Below, one piece after another: positions 17,678 through 25,625 of a stretch of 64,000 nucleotides of DNA. Origin of the DNA: Glacieibacterium frigidum (GTDB lineage: Bacteria; Pseudomonadota; Alphaproteobacteria; Sphingomonadales; Sphingomonadaceae); the NCBI RefSeq assembly GCF_007097155.1, contig NZ_VJWA01000002.1, forward strand, positions 1,116,001 to 1,180,000, written 5' to 3'. A model generated the notes under the pieces. The model was not told the origin of the DNA. It worked only from the letters and a program-made list of their open reading frames with translations, and did not search any database. The position numbers were made by a program, and so were the translations under genes. The first letter of the stretch is position 1. Every line of letters begins with the position of its first letter.

Positions 17678-18352
17678 TCACCGAAATTGCTCGCGACCGC
17701 CGACGAGGTTCGCCATTGCCGTCGACGACAGGCGAAAGCCGGCAGGGTCGTCGGCGATGTATCCGCCGACCTGGCTGCGGTGCGCCGCAATCGCCCACCG
17801 CTTTACAGCACGGTAGCGACCGGCGACTCGCACAGCGCGATCGGCGCGCGACCAGACTGCATAACGGATCAGCGGCAGGCCAAGCCGGCATGTTGCCAAA
17901 CTGGCGAGAGTAAACGCCGCCTTGTGATCGGGGTGGTGATCTGCGTCCGAGGTGACGAGCACGACGCCGGCCTTCAGCGCGACCAGATGACGGCTTAACT
18001 GGATCGCCTTCCCGTGCTCCAGAACCTGGCTATCGCTCCAGCCCAGACGGCGCAGCGGCGCATTACTCGCTCCGAGCCGCGCCATGGACCGCTTGAGCTC
18101 TGCGATCCGAAGACGACCAAGCGCAGCTGGCGGCCAGCGTTTGGATCTCGGGTGCGACGCGTCCCCGTCGGTCAACACGATCACCGCGACCTCCGTACCG
18201 CGTCGCATGGCATGCGCGATAAGGCGGCCGCACCCAAGCGTCTCGTCGTCGGGATGCGGAGCGATGACGACAAGGCGACGACCGGCGGCGCAGCGCAGGA
18301 TGGCCTCGACATCGATCGACCGGAACGAGGCAGCGCGGCAGGGGTTCGACAC
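17678..18352 (-). CDS. PIG-L (LmbE) family deacetylase
   Basis: A zinc-dependent deacetylase of N-acetylglucosamine-type substrates, about 224 residues. The metal motif AAGRRLVVIAPHPDDETLGC with PHPDDE is intact, and the third ligand region is SDADHHPDHKAAF. I take a GTG at 18352, because family similarity begins just before this point (RSIDVEAILRC); the frame upstream is Arg-rich and out of character. This start is only two bases from the divergent start of the next gene, so one of the two may begin further in. Neighbouring methyltransferase, acyl-CoA-dehydrogenase-like and glycosyltransferase genes suggest a shared glycoconjugate or small-molecule pathway. Confidence 0.88.
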   Translation of the reverse strand: MSNPCRAASFRSIDVEAILRCAAGRRLVVIAPHPDDETLGCGRLIAHAMRRGTEVAVIVLTDGDASHPRSKRWPPAALGRLRIAELKRSMARLGASNAPLRRLGWSDSQVLEHGKAIQLSRHLVALKAGVVLVTSDADHHPDHKAAFTLASLATCRLGLPLIRYAVWSRADRAVRVAGRYRAVKRWAIAAHRSQVGGYIADDPAGFRLSSTAMANLVGGREQFR

Positions 18353-18354
18353 GG

Positions 18355-19428
18355 ATGCGGAATGCCTGGCTGCCGAGCGACGTTCCAGATCCCGATCATG
18401 CGCTGGAGGCCGTCGCCGTGCGCATCTGGCAGCGCGCGGCCGCAGTCGATGCGGCGGCAGCCTTTCCTGCCAAAGATATCGCCGACCTCGTGACATCGGG
18501 AACGATCGCTGCGTGCGCCGATCTGCTCGATGACAACGCGTTGCCCATCCTCTCGACAATCGGCGCGGCGAGCCTGACCGTCGGACGGCTGTTCGAGGGG
18601 CATCTCAATGCGGTCAAGCTTGCCAATCGCTACGGCGATGCCGAGGCCACTGACATCGTCGCTGCCGAGATCGCAGCCGGGCGCATCTTGGGCGTGTGGA
18701 ATGCGGAGCGTGGCGGCGGCGTTACCGCCACGCGCATCGACGGCGGCTATCGCCTCGACGGCGGCAAGGTGCACTGCTCGGGGGCAGGTACGATCCGCAG
18801 GCCTGTCGTGACCGCAAGCCTCAATGGCGACACGCAGATGTTTCTGCCCGATCTCGTCAGTCCCCGGGTCGGCATCGATCTCGCGATCTGGCGAGCGGCT
18901 GGGATGCGGGGCACCGCGACCGGCAGCGTCACTTTCGACGGCCTCGAAGTCCCCGACGCGGCGGTGCTGGGGAGCCTCGGCGATTACTACCGCAGCCCGT
19001 GGTTCTCGGGCGGAGCGTGGCGGGTCATCGCAGTTCAGCTCGGCGCGCTCGACCGCATCATGGCGCTGCACGCTGACCGGCTGCGCGACGATCCCGTGGC
19101 GCGGGCGCGCTTCGCCGCGGCGGCGGGCGCCCACGAGGCAGCGCGTCTCCACGTTCGCGAGGCCGCACGGCGCGCCGAGACGCCCAACAGCAACCCGGAA
19201 GAGATCGACGCCTATGTCGATCTCGCGCGCGGCACGTTTGAAACCGCAGCACTGACGATCATCGAGGCGACGCGACGTAACGTCGGACTGTCGAGCTTCA
19301 TCGCCCCCGATCCGCTCGACAGGTGTCTGCGCGACCTTGAGACCTACCTGCGCCAGCCATTCCTCGATGCATCGCGCGATCACGCGGCGCGCTGGCTCGC
19401 GGCACGCGGTGGGCGGTTCTCGGCATGA
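18355..19428 (+). CDS. Acyl-CoA-dehydrogenase-like flavoprotein
   Basis: A 357-residue protein with the acyl-CoA dehydrogenase fold, shorter than the usual 380-400. Visible parts are an N-terminal helical region, then WNAERGGGVTATRIDGGYRL and GGKVHCSGAGTIRRPVVTAS (the flavin-binding beta domain), then a C-terminal helical domain with RDDPVARARFAAAAGAHEAA. The usual glutamate base and the flavin SxTEP-type motif are not clear, so it may act on a non-CoA substrate or be inactive. The start is uncertain; an in-frame GTG at 18417 is an alternative. Its end overlaps the methyltransferase start by four bases. Confidence 0.8.
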   Translation: MRNAWLPSDVPDPDHALEAVAVRIWQRAAAVDAAAAFPAKDIADLVTSGTIAACADLLDDNALPILSTIGAASLTVGRLFEGHLNAVKLANRYGDAEATDIVAAEIAAGRILGVWNAERGGGVTATRIDGGYRLDGGKVHCSGAGTIRRPVVTASLNGDTQMFLPDLVSPRVGIDLAIWRAAGMRGTATGSVTFDGLEVPDAAVLGSLGDYYRSPWFSGGAWRVIAVQLGALDRIMALHADRLRDDPVARARFAAAAGAHEAARLHVREAARRAETPNSNPEEIDAYVDLARGTFETAALTIIEATRRNVGLSSFIAPDPLDRCLRDLETYLRQPFLDASRDHAARWLAARGGRFSA

Positions 19429-20015
19429 CCGGCGACGCGCGCGATCCCGGCTATTTCGATGCGCTTTATGCCGCCAATGCCGATCCATGGCGCTTCGAAA
19501 CCAGCTCGTACGAAGCGCAGAAGTACGCCGAGACGATCGCCGCCTTGTCCCGGTCGCGCTATGCTGATGCGGTCGAGGTCGGTTGCTCGATCGGCGTCCT
19601 GACCGAGCAGTTGGCGTCACGAGCCGACCGGCTACTCGGCGTAGACGTCGCGCAGGCAGCGCTCGACAAAGCTGCAGCACGATGCGCGGCGCTACCGCAC
19701 GTCCACTTCGCCAAGCTGCGCGTGCCCGACGATGCTTTGCCGGGGCGCTATGACCTGATTGTCCTGTCGGAGGTGCTCTACTACTTCGACCAGCCGACGC
19801 TGTTGCGAGTGTCGGAGCGGCTGCGTGCCACAGCGATGCCGGGCGCCGATCTTGTTCTCGTGCACTGGCTCGGCGAGACTCCCGATTATCCGCAGACCGG
19901 GGACGAGGCGGTCGAGGCCTTCATAACCGCGATTGGCGATTGGGCCGTGGTCACGCGGCAAGAACGACGCCAGGACTATCGGCTCGACGTGCTGCGCGCC
20001 GCTCCAGCAGACTGA
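19425..20015 (+). CDS. SAM-dependent methyltransferase (NodS-like)
   Basis: A 196-residue class I methyltransferase. The SAM motif I region is YADAVEVGCSIGVLTEQLAS, motif II RLLGVDVAQAALDKA, and the motif IV region YDLIVLSEVLYYFDQPTLL. The N-terminus (DPGYFDALYAANADPWRFET) resembles NodS, the N-methyltransferase of nodulation-factor glucosamine. The gene is translationally coupled to the acyl-CoA-dehydrogenase-like gene. Its last 65 bp overlap the 3' end of the glycosyltransferase gene on the other strand. With a PIG-L deacetylase next door, deacetylation then N-methylation of an amino sugar is a reasonable but untested idea. Confidence 0.9.
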   Translation: MTGDARDPGYFDALYAANADPWRFETSSYEAQKYAETIAALSRSRYADAVEVGCSIGVLTEQLASRADRLLGVDVAQAALDKAAARCAALPHVHFAKLRVPDDALPGRYDLIVLSEVLYYFDQPTLLRVSERLRATAMPGADLVLVHWLGETPDYPQTGDEAVEAFITAIGDWAVVTRQERRQDYRLDVLRAAPAD

Positions 20016-21009
20016 TAAGCTGCTCGGCGCGTCGAACTTCTTCGGTCAGATCGGCGGGGCACAAGCGTCGCCGCGCCAATTGCGGCGACAGCGCTTCGGC
20101 CTGCGCCCATGCTTCGGAAAAATCTCTGCCACGTTCTCGACGAGTGCGTGCGCGGAGCAATAGACGACGGACGAGCACCCGCGTGGGCTCGAGCGCGGCG
20201 TCGCATGGCGCGGTCGTGCCGGCATGGCTCGCGAGCAGATCTGCAAAGCCGCCCGGCGCACGGCCGATGCGGCGTGACGAGGTGAACACCAGCGGCGCAT
20301 GACTGCGACGCAGGCGCAGCCCCGCGCGCTCCACTGCGTCGGCAAGTGCACGATCCTCGGCAAGCGCGACCGAGGGGACCCCGCCCACCGCGCGATAGGC
20401 GTCCACGGTTAGCGCAAGGCTCGCCCCCCAAGCCCAGATGTGACGCGGCCACGGATCGTGCGGGCGGGGATCGATAAGATGTTCGAGGCGCGCGTGGAGC
20501 GAGGCGAGATGCCATTCTGCTGCGCGGTGAAGCAGTGCGGGCAGCGTCGCGCGCGCCGCCGCATCGAAGGTAATGATGCCTGCGACCGCATCTGCGCCGC
20601 CAGCGATCTCGCCGAGATTGCTTGCGATCCAGTCGATGTCGACCCGGCTATCGGCGTCAGTGGTCATGACAACGCCGCCGGCGCCGGCGAGGTCAGCGGC
20701 CCGGTCCATGACATAGCGCCGGGCGCCGCCCGCGTGCGACTGTTCGGGGGGCAGTGCGACTTCATCGACGATGATCTTCGACCATCGAGCAACGTATGAC
20801 CGGGCCGTAGCAGCAGTCGCGTCGGAACAATTATTGGCACTGACAACGATCGTGACCGGGCCGGCAGTGCGTCCCGCCGCGTCGTCGAGAGCGGCAAGAC
20901 ACTGCAGTATATCCGCCGCCTCGTCGCGCGCAGGCACTCCGACGACGACCCGCCGTAGCTCTCCGGCCGGCAGCGTTGGCAATCTCAGATTGTCACGGGA
21001 AAGCCACAT
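19951..21009 (-). CDS. Family 2-like glycosyltransferase
   Basis: A 352-residue GT-A type glycosyltransferase. The N-terminal VVVGVPARDEAADILQCLAA and VSANNCSDATAATARSYVAR are the nucleotide-sugar-binding strands, and VVMTTDADSRVDIDW holds the DxD metal motif. WAWGASLALTVDAYRAVGG and LAEDRALADAVERAGLRLRR correspond to the acceptor and ED regions. No clear membrane anchor is seen. The 3' end overlaps the convergent methyltransferase gene by 65 bp. Together with the PIG-L, acyl-CoA-dehydrogenase-like and methyltransferase genes it forms a plausible glycoconjugate cluster. Confidence 0.88.
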   Translation of the reverse strand: MWLSRDNLRLPTLPAGELRRVVVGVPARDEAADILQCLAALDDAAGRTAGPVTIVVSANNCSDATAATARSYVARWSKIIVDEVALPPEQSHAGGARRYVMDRAADLAGAGGVVMTTDADSRVDIDWIASNLGEIAGGADAVAGIITFDAAARATLPALLHRAAEWHLASLHARLEHLIDPRPHDPWPRHIWAWGASLALTVDAYRAVGGVPSVALAEDRALADAVERAGLRLRRSHAPLVFTSSRRIGRAPGGFADLLASHAGTTAPCDAALEPTRVLVRRLLLRARTRRERGRDFSEAWAQAEALSPQLARRRLCPADLTEEVRRAEQLISLLERRAARRADSPGVVLAA

Positions 21010-21156
21010 CGCCTTCGCAACGATCCCGACGGCAACTGGTTTCGCGCCGCCGGCGTAGACAACGACGGGGGACCGGCTCCTCCGAGTACGTGCCTATTTG
21101 CGGCGCGCGCGGAACCGGCGCGCACCGCTGTCGTGCGATGCGCGCCGGTGTCGGCG

Positions 21157-21813
21157 TCAGACAGTCTGCAGAGGCCTCGCGCGCGTCCGCCGCGCTAGTG
21201 CCCCCACGGCGCCGAAGCCGATGATCAGCATTGCCCATGTGCCGGGTTCCGGCACCGCGGCGATCGCCGGAGCGGTCGCGGCGTTGCCGAGCGTCGCGCC
21301 GGTCAGGTCGCCGACGCCGAACGCCGCGGTCAGCGCGCCCGCCGCGGTCGAGGTCAGCTGCAGACCGAGCAGCGGATTGTCGAGGTCGGTCAACTGCGCG
21401 ACGCTGATCGACGTCAGGTCGAAGCCGAACAGTGCCAGATTGGTGCCGAGAGTGGTATCGTTAAGCGCCGCATCGCCGAACAGGATGCTGGCGGTGGTGT
21501 CGATGACGAAGTTGCCGAGCGCCAGCGTGTTGGTGCCGTTCGACAAGGTGATGCCCGAGCCATCGTGGCGGATCTGGCCCGCCAGTGCCGCGTCGAGGAA
21601 GCCGCCGATGATGGGGAAATTGACGGTTAGGCCCGGTCCGGTGACCGTTGCGCCGCCGGTCACGCCGGCGGTCAGGCCAGTGAGTGCGCCGGCGTTGAAC
21701 GCAACGCGCGTATCGCCGCCGGTCACCGTCAGTGCCGATGCGAGGGAGGGCACGAACAGCGCGGCCGCGACAAGAGCGGCGCGGATCGAGCGGGTTCTGG
21801 CAGATACAGTCAT
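21157..21813 (-). CDS. PEP-CTERM sorting-domain protein
   Basis: A 218-residue exported protein. I take the ATG at 21813, where GGAGAG lies six bases upstream; the signal peptide is SIRAALVAAALFVPSLASA. The mature part is rich in Gly, Thr, Leu and Ala with a beta-repeat look (GLTAGVTGGATVTGPGLTVN). The C-terminal tripartite signal is AAVPEPGTWAMLIIGFGAVG followed by ARRTR. The VPEP motif, single helix and basic tail are the substrate features of the exosortase/PEP-CTERM system. It is divergent from the ECF sigma gene. Confidence 0.92.
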   Translation of the reverse strand: MTVSARTRSIRAALVAAALFVPSLASALTVTGGDTRVAFNAGALTGLTAGVTGGATVTGPGLTVNFPIIGGFLDAALAGQIRHDGSGITLSNGTNTLALGNFVIDTTASILFGDAALNDTTLGTNLALFGFDLTSISVAQLTDLDNPLLGLQLTSTAAGALTAAFGVGDLTGATLGNAATAPAIAAVPEPGTWAMLIIGFGAVGALARRTRARPLQTV

Positions 21814-22022
21814 GGGGGGCTCTCCTGTCTCTGATTGACCGGCTAAGGCCGGGCGTGGGCTCACGCTGGGCGGTTACGACGCGTCCCGCCGAAAGACGCA
21901 TCCGTTACGGAGCCGATAAGTGTATTGCGCGAGGTAGAAAGTCTTTGCGGTAACGTACTGGTCAGCTGCGCAGCATCTCGGGCATATTCGAGCGGCCCGG
22001 TGGCCTTCGATCAGGATATCTG

Positions 22023-22619
22023 TTGCAAGTGTCGCAATCCGACCTGCCCGACGCGATCGAGCCCCGGATACGTCTCGTGGTCTCGCAGCCCGACGACGGG
22101 CTGACCAACGATATGATGAAGGTCGCCGCTGGAGACAGGGAGGCGCTGCGCCGTGTCTATGCAGCCACGATGCCGCGCCTGCGGGCCATTGCCTTGCACT
22201 TTCTTCGCGATCACCATGATGCCGATGATGTCATTCACGACGTGTTCCTGACGGTCTGGCAGAAGGCCGGACAGTACCAGCCCGGCATGGCGCAGCCACT
22301 GGCCTGGCTGGCTGTCGTGACGCGCAACCGCTGCATCGACAGGCTGCGTCGCAAGGCGCGGCAGGGCACCGAAACGCCGGTCGACGATCATCTCCACGCC
22401 GTCGCCGTCGATGGCCACCACGATGCCTTCGCATCCTCCGACATGCTGCTGCGCTGCCTCGGCGAGCTCAACACCACGCAGCGTGCCGCGATCGAAACCG
22501 CTTTCTTCGAAGGCCTGACCTACGAAGACATCGCCGCCCGTCACGGGGCGCCGCTCAGCACGATCAAGAGCCGGGTGCGCCGCGGCCTTGAGAAGCTCCG
22601 TATCTGTCTCGAACCATGA
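22023..22619 (+). CDS. ECF-type RNA polymerase sigma factor
   Basis: A 198-residue alternative sigma factor. Region 2 spans DREALRRVYAATMPRLRAIA to DDVIHDVFLTVWQKAGQY, with NRCIDRLRRKA at the -10-binding end. Region 4 spans LRCLGELNTTQRAAIETAFF to LSTIKSRVRRGLEKLRI. A TTG start at 22023 is used because AGGA lies six bases upstream; ATG at 22113 is an internal alternative. The gene is coupled by a four-base overlap to an RskA-like anti-sigma gene. This is the classic pair in which stress-triggered release of the sigma factor turns on target genes. The divergent PEP-CTERM gene is a possible target. Confidence 0.93.
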   Translation: MQVSQSDLPDAIEPRIRLVVSQPDDGLTNDMMKVAAGDREALRRVYAATMPRLRAIALHFLRDHHDADDVIHDVFLTVWQKAGQYQPGMAQPLAWLAVVTRNRCIDRLRRKARQGTETPVDDHLHAVAVDGHHDAFASSDMLLRCLGELNTTQRAAIETAFFEGLTYEDIAARHGAPLSTIKSRVRRGLEKLRICLEP

Positions 22620-23299
22620 GCCGCGAACCCGACAAGACCTGGCTGCCGCCACTTGAAGCCCATCTCGGGCTGACCGGTCCTCTGGCGGGCGATCCCGACC
22701 GGCCCGACGCGGCGACGCTCGGCTGGGTGCGGCGGCTGCTGCCCCTGTACGAGCGGCTGCCTGCGGCACCGGTCGACATGGCGATCTGGGAACGGATCGA
22801 CCGGTCGCTGTCCCCTGCGGCGGTACCCCAAGCGCGGCCGGAGCGGCGGTGGCAGATTGCGACCGCGGCCTTCGCGGCGCTCGCCGCCGGGCTCGCCGCG
22901 ATCTTGATCCTCGGCCGGCCCGCCAGCATCATCGCTCCCCCGGCCGCGCCGCAGCAGCTTCTGCAGCCATTGACCGCCGCCCTGCTCGGCGAGGGCGGCG
23001 GGGCGGCCCGGCCGGCCTTCGTCGTCGCGACGACGCCGGGCGGGGGGGCGCTGCGCAGCAACCCAGGCAGTGCGCCCGAGGTTCGGGGTCACAGCTATCA
23101 CCTCTGGGCCGTCACCCCGGGCGGCCATGTTTATCTCGGCACAGTCAGCCCGAAGATCTCGCATTCGCTGATAGTGCCCGATCAGGCTCGGGCACTGCTG
23201 CAGAACGGCGCAGCGCTGGTGATCAGCCTCGACCCCGCCACCAAGCCGCCGGCGCAGCCCGGTCGCGTCGTCGCCGAAGGGCAACTCGCCCGGCTTTGA
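22616..23299 (+). CDS. Anti-sigma factor, RskA family
   Basis: A 227-residue single-pass membrane anti-sigma factor. The N-terminal cytoplasmic part (LGWVRRLLPLYERLPAAPVD, IWERIDRSL) binds the sigma factor. One transmembrane helix (IATAAFAALAAGLAAILILG) is followed by a periplasmic RskA domain with SYHLWAVTPGGHVYLGTVSP and IVPDQARALLQNGAALVISL. It probably holds the upstream ECF factor until an envelope signal leads to its release or proteolysis. Its stop is five bases from the stop of the convergent monooxygenase gene. Confidence 0.9.
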   Translation: MSREPDKTWLPPLEAHLGLTGPLAGDPDRPDAATLGWVRRLLPLYERLPAAPVDMAIWERIDRSLSPAAVPQARPERRWQIATAAFAALAAGLAAILILGRPASIIAPPAAPQQLLQPLTAALLGEGGGAARPAFVVATTPGGGALRSNPGSAPEVRGHSYHLWAVTPGGHVYLGTVSPKISHSLIVPDQARALLQNGAALVISLDPATKPPAQPGRVVAEGQLARL

Positions 23300-23304
23300 C
23301 GCTG

Positions 23305-24654
23305 CTAGGCCGCAACGAGCCGGTCTGAGGCGGGAAAGAAGCGATTGGCCGGGCGCGCCAGCCCAAGATGTTCGCGCAGCGTCGTTCCCTCATACTCGCG
23401 GCGGAACAGGCCGCGGCGCTGCAGTTCGGGCACGACGCGGTCGACGAAGTCATCGAGGCCGCCTGGTAGCCATGGGAACATGACGTTGAAGCCGTCCGAG
23501 CCGCGTTCGACAAGCCACTCTTCCATACCGTCGGCGATGGTCTCGGGTGTGCCCACAAAGGCAAGGCCGGCGTAACTGCCGGCGCGAGCCGCCAGTTGGC
23601 GGATCGTCAGGTTCTTCGCGCGCGCCGCCTCGACGATGCGCTCGCGACCGCTGCGCCCGGCGTTGGTCTCCGGAATCTCGGGAAGCGGACCATCCGGATC
23701 GAAGCCCGATACGTCGTAGCCAAGCTGGCTCGACAGCGAGCCGATGCCGCTGTCGTAGTGGACGAGGCTGTCGAGGTGTGCACGCCTGGCCCGTGCCTCC
23801 TCGTCGGTGTCGCCGACCACCACGAAGGCCGCGGGCAGGATCTTGATGCCGCTCGGGTCACGACCGTACCAGCGCATCCGGTCATGGATGTCGGCATAAA
23901 AAGCCTTGCCTGCCGCTAGCGTGCTCTCGGCGCCGAAGATCACATCGGCAGTCTCGGCGGCGAGCTGTCGCCCGGGGTCGGACGCGCCCGCCTGCACGAT
24001 CACGGGCCAGCCCTGCACCGGTCGCGCGATGTTGAGCGGCCCGCGCACCTTCAGTTCCGGTCCCTTGTGGTCGAGGACATGCATCCGTGCGGGATCGAAG
24101 TAGAGGCCATTGTCGACGTCGCGAATGAAAGCATCGTCGGCGAAACTGTCCCACAGGCCGGTGACGACGTCGTAGAACTCGCGCGCCCGAACGTAACGCG
24201 CGTCATGATCGAGATGGCTGTCGTAGCCGAAGTTGAGCGCGGCATCGGGGTTGGCGGTCGTGACGATATTCCAGCCGGCGCGACCCTCGCTGATATGATC
24301 GAGCGACGCGAAACGCCGGGCGATGTGGTAGGGCTCGTCGAAGGTTGTCGACGCGGTGGCGACCAGCCCGATGCGCGTCGTAGCGCCCGCAAGCGCCGAC
24401 AGCAGAGTGAACGGCTCGAATGAGGTGACGGTATGGCTGCGCTTGAGCGCGTCGACCGGCATGTTGAGGACGGCGAGATGGTCGGCCATGAAGAATGCGT
24501 CGAACTTCGCGGCTTCCAACCGCTCGATATAGCGGCGGATCGCGGCGAAGTTGAAGTTCGCGTCGGGGAGGGCGCCGGGATAGCGCCATGCGCCGGTGTG
24601 GATGCTGACCGGGCGCATAAAGGCGCCCAAATGTAATTGACGGGTCGCGGCCAT
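23305..24654 (-). CDS. LLM-class flavin-dependent monooxygenase (NtaA/SnaA/DszA type)
   Basis: A 449-residue FMNH2-dependent monooxygenase of the bacterial luciferase-like TIM-barrel fold. Typical blocks are HTGAWRYPGALPDANFNFAA, FDAFFMADHLAVLN, SEGRAGWNIVTTANP and VQAGASDPGRQLAAETADVI. I use the second ATG at 24654 because GGAG lies six bases upstream; with the ATG at 24660 the GGAG would abut the start. The family oxidises chelators, organosulfur compounds or similar small molecules and needs a separate flavin reductase, which is not next to it. Substrate unknown. Confidence 0.92.
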   Translation of the reverse strand: MAATRQLHLGAFMRPVSIHTGAWRYPGALPDANFNFAAIRRYIERLEAAKFDAFFMADHLAVLNMPVDALKRSHTVTSFEPFTLLSALAGATTRIGLVATASTTFDEPYHIARRFASLDHISEGRAGWNIVTTANPDAALNFGYDSHLDHDARYVRAREFYDVVTGLWDSFADDAFIRDVDNGLYFDPARMHVLDHKGPELKVRGPLNIARPVQGWPVIVQAGASDPGRQLAAETADVIFGAESTLAAGKAFYADIHDRMRWYGRDPSGIKILPAAFVVVGDTDEEARARRAHLDSLVHYDSGIGSLSSQLGYDVSGFDPDGPLPEIPETNAGRSGRERIVEAARAKNLTIRQLAARAGSYAGLAFVGTPETIADGMEEWLVERGSDGFNVMFPWLPGGLDDFVDRVVPELQRRGLFRREYEGTTLREHLGLARPANRFFPASDRLVAA

Positions 24655-24889
24655 GGCCATCTCCGTTGCGAGTTTCACGCAGATTAGCCGAGCACCACAG
24701 GCACCGCTGCGAAGGACTTCGCTCAGGCGGGCAATCTGAACTTTCGAGCCACCGATAAGCACCCACCTGCTGGGCAGACCTGCCTGTCTCTCCGCTGGAG
24801 CTTCTCAAAGCACCAGGAAGGCCTAGCCAGGCTTCCCTACGGAAGGGCCTTTCAGTTTGAAGATTAGCGATATCGCTATGGAAGACCGG

Positions 24890-24962
24890 TGCCGCTTAGG
24901 TGACTCGAACACCTGACCCCATCATTACGAATGATGTGCTCTACCGGCTGAGCTAAAGCGGC
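24890..24962 (-). tRNA. tRNA-Thr (anticodon CGU)
   Basis: A complete cloverleaf of 73 nt on the minus strand. The acceptor stem GCCGCTT pairs with AAGCGGC, and the D-loop has AGCTCAGCCGGTAGAGC. The anticodon stem-loop is CATCA-TTCGTAA-TGATG, with anticodon CGT reading ACG (threonine). The T-arm carries GTTCGAGTC. The discriminator is A at 24890, and CCA is not encoded. Confidence 0.97.
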
Positions 24963-25051
24963 GTACCCGGGAGGCGGGGGCTTAGCAGCGTGTTGGCGGG
25001 GCCGCAAGCGCGGGCGTGTGCGGCCGTATGCTGTGGCCGAGGGAGCCCGCC

Positions 25052-25594
25052 ATGCACCACGTCACGCCGCCGCCACTGCCCGCCGAGCCGGCCTTCGAGG
25101 CACCGCCGCTGCTGGCCGCGGGCTCGGAGCGGCGGCTGACGGCGCGCGCGGCGCTTCGGCGCGGGGGGAGCCACGAATACCGCGACAATGCGCTGACCCT
25201 GGGCTTCGGCGTGGAAGGCGTGCACGTCGTCACGGTCGGCGACGCGGTGGCGGCAGCGTTCGGGCTGGCGCCCGGTCCGCTGCGGCGCGGCGACGACGAT
25301 CTGGCGGGGCGGCTGCACGATGCGTGCGCGGCGTGCGTCGCGTCGGGTGCGGTCGTCGGGTTCGAGGCGGCTCTGCGCACGCCCGCGTCGGCGTGCGTGC
25401 TGCTGCGCGGCGTGCTGTTGCCGATCCGCGGCGGTGCGGAGGCGGTGCTGAGCTGGAAGGAGGTGCTGGGCCGCGAGGCGACGGCGCGGCTGCGTGGCGA
25501 ACTGCGCGCCGCGATGGTGCCGCCGCCGGGCCCGCGGCCGGATCCGTTCGCCGATGCGCGCATGCCTTGCCGGGTCGCTGCCCGCGCCGCATAA
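25052..25594 (+). CDS. Hypothetical protein, possibly PAS-like
   Basis: A 180-residue soluble protein upstream of the glutamate dehydrogenase gene. The ATG at 25052 has GGGAG eight bases upstream. The centre (VEGVHVVTVGDAVAAAFGLA) and later VLLRGVLLPIRGGAEAVLSW alternate strands and helices in a way that recalls degenerate PAS domains, but I cannot confirm this. Base composition is very GC-rich like its neighbours, so some codon-bias artefact cannot be excluded. The 31-bp gap to the glutamate dehydrogenase gene makes co-transcription likely. Confidence 0.6.
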   Translation: MHHVTPPPLPAEPAFEAPPLLAAGSERRLTARAALRRGGSHEYRDNALTLGFGVEGVHVVTVGDAVAAAFGLAPGPLRRGDDDLAGRLHDACAACVASGAVVGFEAALRTPASACVLLRGVLLPIRGGAEAVLSWKEVLGREATARLRGELRAAMVPPPGPRPDPFADARMPCRVAARAA

Positions 25595-25625
25595 GGCGCC
25601 CCGCGGCTGGGGACGGAGCGTAAGC

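Noticed and set aside
18181-19680. 499-codon open frame on the minus strand opposite the dehydrogenase-like and methyltransferase genes
   Set aside because: Both plus-strand genes have recognisable folds; the minus frame is Arg-rich with no domains.
25494-25625. N-terminal extension of the glutamate dehydrogenase frame upstream of 25626
   Set aside because: It overlaps the upstream gene in another frame, lacks family similarity, and the ATG at 25626 has a proper ribosome site.
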